Counted from the first letter of the stretch, positions 1 to 9,284 are shown. The stretch: DNA of 64,000 nt from Aerococcus mictus (GCF_003286595.3 NZ_CP132985.1:1240001-1304000); one strand, 5' to 3'. Notes: generated by a model from the letters alone, not told the origin. Numbers and translations: made by a program.

Positions 1-211
1 ACTTATCTAATAAAGTTTTAGTTGCTTGGTCATGATCCATCACGTCTTTAACGTCTTGATGTTTTTCACCATTATATTTAATGGTAATGTTAGAATCACC
101 TAGACCAATACGGTCAATCACACCAGAAGCAACAACTTCTTCACTAGGTATTTCATAAATTGAGAATTTTAAACTGGATGATCCAGCATTTAAAGCAAAT
201 ACTTTAGACAT
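1..211 (-). CDS. ackA: Acetate kinase, N-terminal part (cut by window edge)
   Basis: This is the first 70 codons of acetate kinase, which makes ATP and acetate from acetyl phosphate; the rest lies beyond base 1. The reading MSKVFALNAGSSSLKFSIYE carries the N-terminal phosphate-binding NAGSSSLK motif of the acetate and butyrate kinase family. ATG is at 211-209, with an AAGGAG ribosome site seven bases upstream. It is divergent from ldh. Together with the phosphoketolase at 52.8 kb it completes a route from acetyl phosphate to ATP. The identity is secure from the motif and the following residues; nothing can be said about the C-terminal half. Confidence 0.9.
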   Translation of the reverse strand, partial: MSKVFALNAGSSSLKFSIYEIPSEEVVASGVIDRIGLGDSNITIKYNGEKHQDVKDVMDHDQATKTLLDK

Positions 212-259
212 ATATGAACTCCTTTTTTAGATATTTTACACAAGCTTATTTTATCATAA

Positions 260-273
260 AATAGGCGCTTACA
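260..273 (-). promoter_or_regulatory. Weak cre-like site upstream of ackA
   Basis: The minus strand reads TGTAAGCGCCTATT, which matches about 11 of 14 positions of the CcpA cre consensus TGWAANCGNTNWCA. It lies about 50 bases before the ackA start. Bacillus ackA is activated by CcpA through an upstream cre. The 3' half of this site is poor, so it is only a candidate. The rest of the 450-base ackA-ldh gap is AT-rich and shows no other feature apart from the ldh promoter. Confidence 0.28.
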
Positions 274-560
274 TTGCTATAAATACAGGAATTGCCCTAG
301 TAAATATCTCCTAGAACAATAGCTAATCACTTATAGCAGATTAACCTAGATTATAGGAAAAATAGCTTTCCTACACGTTTACTATAACGATTAGGCCTGA
401 AATTGGCAAATAAGTCCGCCTGAAAATAAAGGAAATTTTGCCTAGACGGAAATCGCTCAATCTCTAGCAAGCAGGCAGCCTCTATAGCTTAAGTGATCAA
501 GCTCTTGCTAAAGTATTTTTCATTATTCTGAGAAAATAATAATAAAAAAATTAAATAAAC

Positions 561-589
561 TTGTAAAAACTTCTGCAAACGGTTACATT
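561..589 (+). promoter_or_regulatory. ldh promoter with embedded cre site
   Basis: The likely -35 is TTGTAA (561-566) and the likely -10 is TACATT (584-589), with a 17-base spacer. The sequence TGCAAACGGTTACA (574-587) lies inside the spacer and -10. It matches the CcpA cre consensus TGWAANCGNTNWCA at 13 of 14 positions. A cre at this position would be expected to repress rather than activate. The promoter boxes are assigned by eye. Confidence 0.55.
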
Positions 590-661
590 ATAAGTGTAGG
601 TTAACCATTTTTAGATAATATATAGCTATATTATTCATAAATTCATGATAGGAGGAATTGT

Positions 662-1630
662 ATGTCAGAAATTCATGATGCTAAAATTATTCTAATCGGT
701 GATGGTTCTGTCGGCTCAGCTTTTGCTTACCACAATGTCATTACTGGTGTTGGCCGTGAACTAGGTATCATCGATATCAATCAGGACAAGGTCTATGGTG
801 ATGTTCTTGATTTGGAAGACGCTACACCTTTCTCTCCGCGTAAACACATCTTCCAAGCGACTTACGAAGACTGTAAGGATGCCGATATTGTTGTCTTTAC
901 TGCTGGTATTCCTCAAAAACCAGGTGGAGAAACCCGTCTCGACTTAGTCGACAAAAATTTACCTATCTTCAAAGACATGGTCGGTCAAGTGGTCGACTTC
1001 GGTTTTGATGGGATTTTTGTAGTAGCTTCCAATCCAGTTGATATCTTAACTTACGCCACTTGGAAATTCTCTGGTTTCCCAAGTGAAAAAGTCATCGGTA
1101 CCGGCACCTCACTCGATAGCGCCCGCTTTAGAGTTGAAATTGCCAAGGCCCTAGATGTCGATCCTCGTGATGTGACTGCTTATATCCTCGGTGAGCATGG
1201 GGATACAGAATTTGGTGCTTGGTCTCACGTTCTTGTTGGTGGCCAACCCATTGAAAAATTTGCTACCAGCGATAACCGCCTTGACCAACAAGCCCGACAA
1301 GATGAAATCACCGACTATGTAAGAAATAAGGCCTATGACATTATTAACGGTAAAGGAGCTACCTATTATGGGATTGGTAGTTGTATCAACCGTATCTGTC
1401 GGGCTATTTTGAATAATGAACGAGCTACCCTACCCGTTTCAGCCCTGCTTGAAGATAACTACCAACAAGACGATATCTATATTGGTACGCCTGCGATTAT
1501 AGGTAGTCAAGGGATTGAACAAGTGATTGAATTAGAATTAACCGAACGTGAACAAGGTTTCATGGATAATTCAGCCAACGCGATGCGTAAGATTATCGAA
1601 GATTCCTTTGCAAAATTAGAAGATCAGTAG
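662..1630 (+). CDS. ldh: L-lactate dehydrogenase
   Basis: NAD-dependent reduction of pyruvate to L-lactate, regenerating NAD+ for glycolysis in the cytoplasm. The 322-residue product has the normal family length. It has an N-terminal Rossmann loop (IGDGSVGSA), the substrate and loop region around the GETRLDLV segment, the NP(V)D motif and the catalytic LGEHGDTE motif with His179. The malate dehydrogenase signature is absent, so lactate dehydrogenase is the better call. ATG is preceded by AGGAGG six bases upstream. The gene is monocistronic, with its own promoter and a strong terminator, and a cre-like site sits in the promoter. Confidence 0.95.
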   Translation: MSEIHDAKIILIGDGSVGSAFAYHNVITGVGRELGIIDINQDKVYGDVLDLEDATPFSPRKHIFQATYEDCKDADIVVFTAGIPQKPGGETRLDLVDKNLPIFKDMVGQVVDFGFDGIFVVASNPVDILTYATWKFSGFPSEKVIGTGTSLDSARFRVEIAKALDVDPRDVTAYILGEHGDTEFGAWSHVLVGGQPIEKFATSDNRLDQQARQDEITDYVRNKAYDIINGKGATYYGIGSCINRICRAILNNERATLPVSALLEDNYQQDDIYIGTPAIIGSQGIEQVIELELTEREQGFMDNSANAMRKIIEDSFAKLEDQ

Positions 1631-1650
1631 TGACTCACAAAGCAGTTAAA

Positions 1651-1681
1651 AGAGCGCTGGGTTTTCCCAACGCTCTTTTTT
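1651..1681. terminator. Bidirectional intrinsic terminator between ldh and sprT-like gene
   Basis: A GC-rich hairpin has arms AGAGCG and CGCTCT with an inner TGGG/CCCA stem and a TTTT loop. It is followed by six T on the plus strand and by a shorter T run on the minus strand. It serves the convergent ldh and SprT-like genes, and its 3' edge touches the SprT-like stop codon. Confidence 0.9.
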
Positions 1682-2123
1682 AGCGATCGATGAGACTTAT
1701 GGGCCCTCGACATTTCCCACAAGCGTATTTTTTTATATTCATCCTTCGCTGACGATAATATTTTTGACCGCAGCGCTTACAACGATAAATATATCTGGGG
1801 ACATTATCCTCTAAAGCTGGCGTAAAGCGTAAGCCATCAACTGATTTAAGTAAGTCTTTAAAGGCCTTATCTTTATGCTGGTAGGGCTGCCCCCTATGAA
1901 ATAAATAATAATGACAAAGCTCATGCTTAATGATTCCTATTAAAGTATCTTTTCCTAAAATTTCTAAGACTTTGGGATTGAATTCTAAACGATCTTGACG
2001 GGGAATGAACCGTCCTCCTGTCGTGCGCAAGCGCGGATTCCAAGTCACCTGTCCCTGAAAGGAAAAAGCAAAATTTTGGGCCGCAATTTCTCTAACTAAG
2101 TGTTCTAAGTCTCGCTCTTTCAT
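1680..2123 (-). CDS. SprT-like zinc metalloprotein
   Basis: A 147-residue SprT-family protein related to the protease domain of Spartan. Residues 67-71 are HELCH, giving the HExxH zinc motif, followed by YYLFHRG. The C-terminus (about 113-143) holds two CxxC-type pairs (CKRC, CGKC) forming a zinc ribbon. Bacterial members are cytoplasmic and of uncertain physiological role. It follows tex on the same strand by 88 bases, an association I recall from other Firmicutes, and is probably co-transcribed with it. An AAGGAAAG-type ribosome site precedes ATG at 2123. Confidence 0.88.
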   Translation of the reverse strand: MKERDLEHLVREIAAQNFAFSFQGQVTWNPRLRTTGGRFIPRQDRLEFNPKVLEILGKDTLIGIIKHELCHYYLFHRGQPYQHKDKAFKDLLKSVDGLRFTPALEDNVPRYIYRCKRCGQKYYRQRRMNIKKYACGKCRGPISLIDR

Positions 2124-2211
2124 TTTACTTTCCTTTCTTAAGGCCCTCGACTTAAAAGAAATTTCTTGATGCCTCTCATTCTGGAAAGAAATATCTCAAA
2201 CCCTCAACACC

Positions 2212-4362
2212 TTATTGAGGTGCTAACATTGTTAGGCCAATGCGCCCTTTTTGAACGTCCACGGAATCTACCCAAACGTCAACGATATCTCCGACCGAAA
2301 CGACAGCTTGGGGATCTTTGACAAAATGATGACTCATTTTTGAAATATGAACCAAACCATCTTGCTTAACCCCTATATCAACAAAGGCGCCAAAATCGAC
2401 CACATTGCGAACCGTCCCTTGTAAGGCCATGCCTGGCTTGAGGTCTTCTAGTTGGACGACATCCTGGCGCAGCACTGGGCCTGCCACTTGACTACGGGGG
2501 TCACGCCCTGGAACTAAGAGCGCTTTTTGGATGTCTTTTAGGGTTTCTCGACCTATATCATATTGTTGACAGAGACGATTAATGTTCCAATTTTTAATTT
2601 TTAAATGGACGTCATCATCTCTAATAGTATTCGGGTCAATGTTATCAGCAGCTAGGATGGCTTCAGTTACGGCATAAGACTCAGGGTGGATACCGGTATT
2701 ATCGAGGATATTCTTTCCTTCCGCAATCCGTAAAAAACCGGCTGCTTGTTCAAAGGCTTTTGGTCCCAAACGAGGGACATCATGTAAGTCCTTGCGGGAT
2801 TCAAATTTCCCGTTTTCGTTTCGATAAGTCACGATATTCTTAGCCACCGTCTTGGTTAGACCAGCCACGTGACTTAAGAGTGAGGCTGAAGCGGTATTTA
2901 GCTCTACGCCTACCCGGTTTACCACTAATTCAACGGTAAAATCTAATTGGTCATTTAATTTGGTCTGGTTCACGTCATGTTGGTACTGACCCACACCGAT
3001 TGCTTTAGGGTCAATTTTGACCAATTCTGCCAGAGGATCCTGCAAGCGACGACCAATACTTACTGCTGAGCGTTCTTCTACTTGATAATCAGGAAATTCT
3101 TTACGGGCAATTTCACTAGCTGAGTAAACTGAGGCACCACTCTCGCTAACTATGGTATAGCGACAACTTAACTGATTGTCTTGGATCATTTGGGCGACAA
3201 ATTCTTCCGATTCCCGGCTGGCTGTCCCATTACCAATCGCAATAATGCCAATGTGATATTTTTCAATCAAGTCTGTGACCGTCTTTGCTGCAGCTTCCTT
3301 TTTATTATGTGGCGGAGTAGGATAAACCACGGTTTTGTCCAAAACCTGACCAGTTTCATCTAATACGGCCAGCTTGCAGCCCGTACGATAGGCTGGATCC
3401 CATCCCAGGACGACTTGCCCCTTTAAAGGCTGTTGCATCAATAGATTTTTCAAGTTTTCACTAAAATTATCAATGGCATGGTCTTCCGCTGCTTCTGTGA
3501 CTTGAGTTCGAATGGCCCGAAAGGCTTGTGGCAAAAGAAAACGATCCAGACTATCTTCGATAGCCTTTTCTAGCAGAGGGGCAGCGATTGAATCTTTAAC
3601 AATTAAATCTGCACTGATTGCTTGTATCAAAGGCTCGGTCTTAATATCTAAAGAAACGCTGACCACTTTTTCTTTTTCGGCCCGGTTAATCGCTAGGACC
3701 TGGTAAGATTTGAGCTCACTTAGCGGGGCAACAAAGTCATAATAAATTGCATAGGTTTCTTTTTCATCTTCAGCTTGGGCCCGCTTTTTACTAGCTAAAT
3801 AGCCTTTTGCCCAGACATATTGCCGGCTATGGGAACGATACTTAGCCACTTCACTAATCCATTCACACAAGATCTCGTGGGCTCCGGCTAAAGCTTCTTC
3901 TCCCGAATCTACCTGGTCATTGATATATTTTTCAGCTTCTTCTTCAATCGCCCCGGAGACTGGGTTTGTCTTCAACCAGTCCGCTAGAGGCTCTAAGCCC
4001 TGCTCTTTAGCCTTGGTGGCCTTAGTCCGCCGTTTCTTCTTATAGGGAGCATATAAGTCTTCCAAGGCCTGTAATTGGTCGGCTTCTAGAATTTCCTTCT
4101 TTAAGGCATCAGTTAATTTGCCCTGCTCATCAACGGCTTTAATAATAGTCTCTTTACGTTCTTCTAAATGTTCTTGGTATTCATAGGCCTCCTGAATCGA
4201 TTGAATGGCTACCTCATCTAAGGAGCCGGTTCTTTCTTTACGGTAGCGGGCAATGAAGGGTACCGTATTGCCTTCATTAAGCATAGTAATTACATTTTCA
4301 ATTTGATAGCTTTTATAATCGGGCAGTTCTTGCTGCAAGTTTTCGATTAATTGATTAGTCAT
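2212..4362 (-). CDS. tex: Tex / YhgF S1-domain RNA-binding transcription accessory protein
   Basis: A 716-residue Tex protein, a nucleic-acid-binding accessory factor of transcription conserved across bacteria. The domain order is an N-terminal HTH region (about 1-190), a YqgF/RNase H-like core around the VVLGWDPAYRTGCKLAVLD segment (about 320-450), helix-hairpin-helix repeats (around LNTASASLLSHVAGL, about 490-560) and a C-terminal S1 domain (about 640-710, GMALQGTVRNVVDFGAFVDIG). The start is placed at ATG 4362 (MTNQLIENL) because GGGGGAG lies just upstream. The upstream in-frame TTG at 4380 would put that Shine-Dalgarno inside the gene. It is probably in one transcript with the SprT-like gene. 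Confidence 0.92.
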   Translation of the reverse strand: MTNQLIENLQQELPDYKSYQIENVITMLNEGNTVPFIARYRKERTGSLDEVAIQSIQEAYEYQEHLEERKETIIKAVDEQGKLTDALKKEILEADQLQALEDLYAPYKKKRRTKATKAKEQGLEPLADWLKTNPVSGAIEEEAEKYINDQVDSGEEALAGAHEILCEWISEVAKYRSHSRQYVWAKGYLASKKRAQAEDEKETYAIYYDFVAPLSELKSYQVLAINRAEKEKVVSVSLDIKTEPLIQAISADLIVKDSIAAPLLEKAIEDSLDRFLLPQAFRAIRTQVTEAAEDHAIDNFSENLKNLLMQQPLKGQVVLGWDPAYRTGCKLAVLDETGQVLDKTVVYPTPPHNKKEAAAKTVTDLIEKYHIGIIAIGNGTASRESEEFVAQMIQDNQLSCRYTIVSESGASVYSASEIARKEFPDYQVEERSAVSIGRRLQDPLAELVKIDPKAIGVGQYQHDVNQTKLNDQLDFTVELVVNRVGVELNTASASLLSHVAGLTKTVAKNIVTYRNENGKFESRKDLHDVPRLGPKAFEQAAGFLRIAEGKNILDNTGIHPESYAVTEAILAADNIDPNTIRDDDVHLKIKNWNINRLCQQYDIGRETLKDIQKALLVPGRDPRSQVAGPVLRQDVVQLEDLKPGMALQGTVRNVVDFGAFVDIGVKQDGLVHISKMSHHFVKDPQAVVSVGDIVDVWVDSVDVQKGRIGLTMLAPQ

Positions 4363-4488
4363 AAAGCTCCCCCTTTTCAACCTATTTACTATAACTTGAC
4401 TTGCCCTTCTTGTCCATGGCTTTTATCTGTTCTAGCGATCACTGAGCGATTATGCCCAATCATTCAAGACTTTCTCTAGAGCTGGCAA

Positions 4489-4517
4489 TTGAAATAAAGG
4501 CGCCTTTAGCTTATAAT
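4489..4517 (+). promoter_or_regulatory. Promoter of riboswitch-controlled ATPase
   Basis: TTGAAA (4489-4494) and a perfect TATAAT (4512-4517) are separated by 17 bases. This places the transcription start near 4524, just before the riboswitch. It is among the clearest sigma-A promoters in the window. Confidence 0.8.
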
Positions 4518-4539
4518 AATTGCATAGCTTAGTGTAAAA

Positions 4540-4664
4540 GCACATAAGGGAGTAACCAGCAGTTCGCTGCGATAGTATCAACAACAGTAATCAAGCAGAG
4601 GCCCTGCTGGTGCTATCTTAAATGGTGAGACTTATGCTACAGAAATGTAGTATAAGTCTTTTTT
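4540..4664 (+). promoter_or_regulatory. yybP-ykoY family (Mn2+) riboswitch with expression-platform terminator
   Basis: The leader of the P-type ATPase contains the yybP-ykoY hallmarks: AAGGGAGTA (4546-4554) on the 5' side and GGTGAGACTT (4624-4633) on the 3' side, with paired arms between them (CCAGCAG near 4556 and CTGCTGG near 4604). The GAGACTT segment is also the 5' arm of an intrinsic terminator (arms AGACTTAT and ATAAGTCT, 4628-4659, then a T run to 4664). Ligand-bound aptamer should sequester AGACTT, break the terminator and turn the gene on. Known members of this family sense Mn2+ and control Mn export, for example lactococcal yoaB and pneumococcal mgtA. Motif and architecture are visible; the ligand is inferred from the family. 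Confidence 0.88.
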
Positions 4665-4703
4665 ACTACTATGATAAATATTTATATTGGAGGAGTGAAA
4701 TTA

Positions 4704-7427
4704 ATGGTAGAGACTCGTGATAAGAGTAATTTCTTTGTTCAAGAAGTTGACCAAGTAGAAAATACTCTACAAACCTCACGGCAAAGTGGGCTAAGCTCAT
4801 CAGAAGCTAAGTCCCGCTTAGAAAAAAATGGTCCTAATGAGATTCAAGAAGGGGAAAACCGGACCACCCTACAAAAATTCTTTGATCAATTCAAAGATGC
4901 CATGATTATTATCCTTTTAATTGCAGCAGCCCTATCTGTTGTACTTGAAGGTGTTGAAGGCATGGTGGATGCTATTATTATTTTAGCAGTGGTATTAATT
5001 AATGCCATCTTGGGAGTTATCCAAGAAAACAAGGCGGAAGACGCAATTGCTTCCTTAAAGGATATGTCATCCCCCCAAGCCCATGTTATTCGTGATGGCG
5101 ACTCGATCAAGATTGACTCACGCGAAATCGTTGTAGGTGATATTGTCGTCTTAGAAGCTGGGGATGTCGTTCCTGCAGACCTGCGCTTAACTGAAGTCAA
5201 TTCCTTACAAATTGAAGAAGCTGCCCTAACCGGTGAATCGGTTCCAGTAACTAAATCCCTAGAAACCGTTCCGGAAGACGCCGCTTTAGGTGACCGGTTG
5301 AACATGGCCTTCTCATCAACGAATGTCACCTATGGCCGTGGTCAAGGGATCGTGGTGGCGACTGCTATGGATACCGAAGTGGGCCATATCGCAACCATGA
5401 TTGAAGAATCCGACGAAAAATTAACCCCACTTAAAGAAGATATGAATGACCTGACCAAGTTCTTAACTTGGGCCATTGTTATTATCGCTGTCTTAATTTT
5501 CGTGATTGGCCTCTTCATGGAAACTTATGACTGGGTTGAAATGTTACTGGTCTCAATCTCCATTGCTGTTGCTGCCCTACCTGAAGGCTTGCCAGCAATT
5601 TCAACCATTATTTTAGCCTTAGGCACCCAAAAAATGGCTGACCGCAATGCCCTAGTGAGAAAACTTCCAGCAGTGGAAACCTTAGGGGGAACTGAAGTTA
5701 TCTGTTCCGATAAGACCGGTACCTTAACCCAAAACAAGATGACCATCGAAAAGGTATACTATAATGGTGAACTCCATGACGCTTCTGACCAAATTGATTT
5801 CAAGGAACCAGTCTTTAAGGTAATGGTCATGGATAATGACTCCACCCTAACCAACAATGGCGATCTTTCTGGTGACCCAACCGAAACCGCTATGATTCAA
5901 TTTGCTCTCGATAAGGACTTTGATGTCAAAGCATTACTAAATGAACAACCTCGGGTTGGTGAAATTCCATTCGATTCAGAACGGAAAATGTCAACCACCG
6001 TCCATCCAACTGCACCTGACCACCAAGATAGAGGTCAATTTACAGTGATGACAAAAGGGGCTCCTGATGTCTTGATTGCTAACTGTGATTATTACTATGA
6101 CAATGGCGAAATTAAAGAAATGACGGAAGACTACCGTCAAAAACTCTTAGACGCTAACAACAGTATGGCTCGTCAAGCACTACGGGTTTTAGCGATGGCC
6201 TTTAAGTTCTTAGACCAAGAAGCTGATGAATATACTAGCGAAGAACATGAGCGTGGCTTGATTTATGCTGGTATGGTCGGAGAAATTGACCCTGAACGTC
6301 CAGAGGCTAAAGCTTCCATCGCTACTGCTAAGGATGCAGGTATCCGGACTGTGATGATTACTGGTGACCACCAAATTACGGCTGCAGCCATTGCTGAACG
6401 TTTAGGAATTATTGACGACAGTAATGATGAGAGTGCTGTAACTACCGGAGCTTACTTAGATACCATCTCCGATGAAGAGTTAGCCGATAAAGTGGAACAA
6501 TTCTCTGTTTACGCCCGGGTAGCTCCTGAACATAAGGTACGAATTGTTAAAGCCTGGCAATCAAAAACCCATAATAAAGTCGTTGCCATGACCGGTGATG
6601 GGGTTAACGATGCGCCTTCTTTAAAACAAGCCGATATCGGTATTGGTATGGGGATTACAGGGACTGAAGTGTCTAAAGGGGCTTCGGACATGGTCCTGGC
6701 CGATGACAACTTTGCGACCATTGTTACCGCGGTTGAAGAAGGACGTAAGGTCTTTGCCAACATTCAAAAAGCGGTTCAATTCCTCCTATCAGCGAACTTA
6801 GGAGAGGTGATGACCCTCTTCATCGCTACTATCCTAGGCTGGCAAATTCTAGAACCTATCCATATCTTATGGATTAACTTAGTGACCGATACTTTCCCAG
6901 CCATTGCCCTAGGTCTTGAAGGTCCTGAAGCTGACGTGATGGAACATAAACCAAGGGGACGTAAGACTAACCTCTTGTCCGGTGGTGTTTTACCAGCCAT
7001 TATCTACCAAGGGATTTACGAAGGTGGGATTACTCTCTTTGTCTTCTGGCTAGCTAAATATCGTCTGGGCTTTGAATTACCAGATGCAGAAGCCATGGCA
7101 TTCTTAACCTTGTCGTTCATTCAATTAGCCCATGCCTACAACAGTCGTTCCGTTCACAAATCCCTATTCCAAAGCAATCCCTTTGCTAATAAGTGGTTAA
7201 ACATTGCAACGATTGCATCGGCTGCCCTCCTCCTTATTACTGTCTTTGTTCCAGGCCTAAATGATGCCTTCGGAACTGTGCATTTGGTTGGTGACCCTAA
7301 TGCGCCAATGATGTGGACAGTAGTCATTCTCGCTTCACTTTCCATTATTGTTTACGTAGAAATTGTGAAATTCATTCTACGTTCCACTGGACTAGCAGAG
7401 AATTGGGAAGAGAACAAAAAACAATAA
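4704..7427 (+). CDS. P-type cation-transporting ATPase, probable Mn2+/Ca2+ exporter
   Basis: A 907-residue P2-type ATPase of the SERCA/PMR1-like group. Visible motifs are LTGES (about 174-178, actuator), PEGLP (about 293, TM4 ion site), DKTGTLT (phosphorylated Asp about 336), the MTGDGVNDAPS hinge (about 628-638) and NLVTD in TM6. About ten membrane segments are present. Sequence alone reads as Ca2+ ATPase, but the yybP-ykoY riboswitch in its leader points to Mn2+ efflux, as in related lactococcal and pneumococcal pumps. The start is set at ATG 4704 (MVETRDKSN) because GGAGGAG sits just upstream. An in-frame ATG at 4671 falls immediately after the riboswitch terminator and lacks a ribosome site. 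Confidence 0.9.
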   Translation: MVETRDKSNFFVQEVDQVENTLQTSRQSGLSSSEAKSRLEKNGPNEIQEGENRTTLQKFFDQFKDAMIIILLIAAALSVVLEGVEGMVDAIIILAVVLINAILGVIQENKAEDAIASLKDMSSPQAHVIRDGDSIKIDSREIVVGDIVVLEAGDVVPADLRLTEVNSLQIEEAALTGESVPVTKSLETVPEDAALGDRLNMAFSSTNVTYGRGQGIVVATAMDTEVGHIATMIEESDEKLTPLKEDMNDLTKFLTWAIVIIAVLIFVIGLFMETYDWVEMLLVSISIAVAALPEGLPAISTIILALGTQKMADRNALVRKLPAVETLGGTEVICSDKTGTLTQNKMTIEKVYYNGELHDASDQIDFKEPVFKVMVMDNDSTLTNNGDLSGDPTETAMIQFALDKDFDVKALLNEQPRVGEIPFDSERKMSTTVHPTAPDHQDRGQFTVMTKGAPDVLIANCDYYYDNGEIKEMTEDYRQKLLDANNSMARQALRVLAMAFKFLDQEADEYTSEEHERGLIYAGMVGEIDPERPEAKASIATAKDAGIRTVMITGDHQITAAAIAERLGIIDDSNDESAVTTGAYLDTISDEELADKVEQFSVYARVAPEHKVRIVKAWQSKTHNKVVAMTGDGVNDAPSLKQADIGIGMGITGTEVSKGASDMVLADDNFATIVTAVEEGRKVFANIQKAVQFLLSANLGEVMTLFIATILGWQILEPIHILWINLVTDTFPAIALGLEGPEADVMEHKPRGRKTNLLSGGVLPAIIYQGIYEGGITLFVFWLAKYRLGFELPDAEAMAFLTLSFIQLAHAYNSRSVHKSLFQSNPFANKWLNIATIASAALLLITVFVPGLNDAFGTVHLVGDPNAPMMWTVVILASLSIIVYVEIVKFILRSTGLAENWEENKKQ

Positions 7428-7452
7428 ACTGACTATTACAAGTGACTAATAA

Positions 7453-7494
7453 AAACGAGGCTATGATTTTAAACAATCTCAAGCCTCGTTTTTT
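7453..7494 (+). terminator. Terminator of P-type ATPase gene
   Basis: Arms AAACGAGGCT and AGCCTCGTTT enclose a 19-base loop and are followed by a run of T. The element lies 26 bases past the stop codon. Confidence 0.88.
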
Positions 7495-7740
7495 CTTTAA
7501 CTCTTAATAATTAGCAAAAATTATTAACTATCATTTATCAATTAAATACATTTTTTGTATTATTTCAACCCTTGTCATAGCAGGTTTTGGGTTTTTAACT
7601 GAATCATGAGCATTTCATTTAGCCCATTGACTAATTAGGTATAGACTAAACTTGTAGGTAAAATTTTACGTCAGAGTAAGTTTGTTTTACTTAAAAAGTT
7701 AATCAGCTTCTAAAGGCTGATAAAAAATGGAGGTATATCA

Positions 7741-9111
7741 ATGAAATACGCTATTGTTGGTACATCGCATGCTGGTTATGAAGCCGCTCAAACTATTCTT
7801 GAAGCGCAACCAGATGCAGAAATTAATTTATATGAAGCAGGTTCAACCGCTTCCTTCCTATCTTGTGGGATCCAATCCTACTTAGAAGGCGAATCCGAAT
7901 CGTTAGATGACTTACATTACGCTAATGAAGCTTCATACAAAGAACAAGGCATTAATATCATGGTTAATACCGAAGTCGTTTCCTTTGATGGCGACGCTAA
8001 GACGGTTACCGTTAAAACCTCAGAAGGTGAACGGACAGATGACTATGACAAGTTAATCCTCTCCCCTGGTGCCATCCCAACCCCTCTACCTGTTGACGGC
8101 GTTGACGCTGAAAATGTCTTTTATCTCCGTGGTCGTGACTGGGCACAAAAAGTTCATGACCGTATGAAAGATGCTAAGAAAGTTGTCGTTGTCGGTGGTG
8201 GTTATATTGGGATTGAAGCGGCTGAAGCTTATGCCCTAGCAGGAATTGACACCACAGTCATTGACTTCCAAGACCGTATCTTACCCACCTACTTAGATGA
8301 AGAATTTACTGATATCTTAACCAAGAATGCTGAATCTCACGGTTTAACCTTCCATGGTGGTGAAGGGGTACAATCCTTCGAAACTAAGGATGGTAAAGTC
8401 AGTGCAGTCGTTACTGACAAGAATACATATGAAGCTGACACCGTGATTGTTTCTATCGGTATCAAACCTAATACCAAATGGTTAGAAGGTTTAGTTGATA
8501 TGGACCAAAAAGGCTTTATTGAAGTCAATGAAAAACATGAAACTTCAGTAAAAGACGTTTACGCTGCTGGGGATGCTACTCTAGTACCATTTAGCCCAAC
8601 AGGTAAGAAAGTTTCCTATGCTTTAGCTTCTACCGCTCGTCGCCAAGGCATTGTCGCAGCTAAAAATGCTTTAGGTGAAGAAGCAACGATTCGTCCAGTC
8701 TCAGGGACTTCTGGTCTTCACTTATTCGACTATGAATTCTCTACTTCAGGAATCAAAGATTCTAATGCCGACTGGTATGATGGTGAAGTGGATAGTAAGT
8801 ATGTCACCGCTCGCTTACGCCCAACCTTCTTTACTGAATTAAATGACGACAATAACACTGTCTACATGCAAATCAACTTTGACAAAGAGTCTCATGTTGT
8901 GCTCGGTGCCCAATTCATGTCAAAAGGCAGTGTTGGCGAATTAGGTAACATTATGTCAGTTGTCATTGATCATAAGATGACTTTAGAAGAACTTGAAGCC
9001 CAAGACTTCTTCTTCCAACCAGAATTTGATGGCCCATGGCATCCAATCAACGTCTTAGCAATGCAAGCTTTAGGACGTACCTACGGATCCGATAAAATGT
9101 TATTTATGTAA
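7741..9111 (+). CDS. nox: NADH oxidase, water-forming (Nox)
   Basis: A 456-residue FAD protein that reduces O2 to water with NADH, removing oxygen and regenerating NAD+ in catalase-poor lactic acid bacteria. His10 and redox-active Cys42 (FLSCGIQ) are at the positions typical of water-forming Nox and NADH peroxidase. An NADH-binding VVVVGGGYIGIEAAEA motif lies at about 149-164, a C-terminal FAD motif (VYAAGDATLVPF) at about 274, and a dimerisation domain at the C-terminus. Cys42 alone does not separate Nox from NADH peroxidase or CoA-disulfide reductase; overall similarity favours Nox. GGAGG precedes ATG. The gene is monocistronic. Confidence 0.88.
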   Translation: MKYAIVGTSHAGYEAAQTILEAQPDAEINLYEAGSTASFLSCGIQSYLEGESESLDDLHYANEASYKEQGINIMVNTEVVSFDGDAKTVTVKTSEGERTDDYDKLILSPGAIPTPLPVDGVDAENVFYLRGRDWAQKVHDRMKDAKKVVVVGGGYIGIEAAEAYALAGIDTTVIDFQDRILPTYLDEEFTDILTKNAESHGLTFHGGEGVQSFETKDGKVSAVVTDKNTYEADTVIVSIGIKPNTKWLEGLVDMDQKGFIEVNEKHETSVKDVYAAGDATLVPFSPTGKKVSYALASTARRQGIVAAKNALGEEATIRPVSGTSGLHLFDYEFSTSGIKDSNADWYDGEVDSKYVTARLRPTFFTELNDDNNTVYMQINFDKESHVVLGAQFMSKGSVGELGNIMSVVIDHKMTLEELEAQDFFFQPEFDGPWHPINVLAMQALGRTYGSDKMLFM

Positions 9112-9135
9112 TTGAAGTAGTTCTAAATAAATTGA

Positions 9136-9164
9136 AAGGCAGGGTTTTGAGCCCTGCCTTTTTT
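9136..9164 (+). terminator. nox terminator
   Basis: The hairpin AAGGCAGGG / CCCTGCCTT has a short TTTTGAG loop and is followed by five T. Confidence 0.92.
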
Positions 9165-9169
9165 ATATT

Positions 9170-9280
9170 TGTTCCAAGCGCAAGACAAGCAACCACACCA
9201 CGACATGTCGAGGAATTCTCTGCGTGAATTCTTTCGACTTTTCGCTCCAGCGGTCTTGCCTTTTGACGCGCTTGTCACTC
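9170..9280 (-). repeat. 111-bp structured interspersed repeat, copy 1 (diverged)
   Basis: On the minus strand the element begins GAGTGACAAGCGC right after the metallopeptidase stop codon and ends GCGCTTGGAACA. It can fold into nested stems: CAAGCGC with GCGCTTG, AAGAC with GTCTT, GTCGA with TCGAC, and GAATTC with GAATTC. The linker CGCTGGAG and the end GGAACA match the copies at 30145-30255 and 60555-60665. The stem sequences differ from those copies while the pairing persists. Confidence 0.6.
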
Positions 9281-9284
9281 TTTA

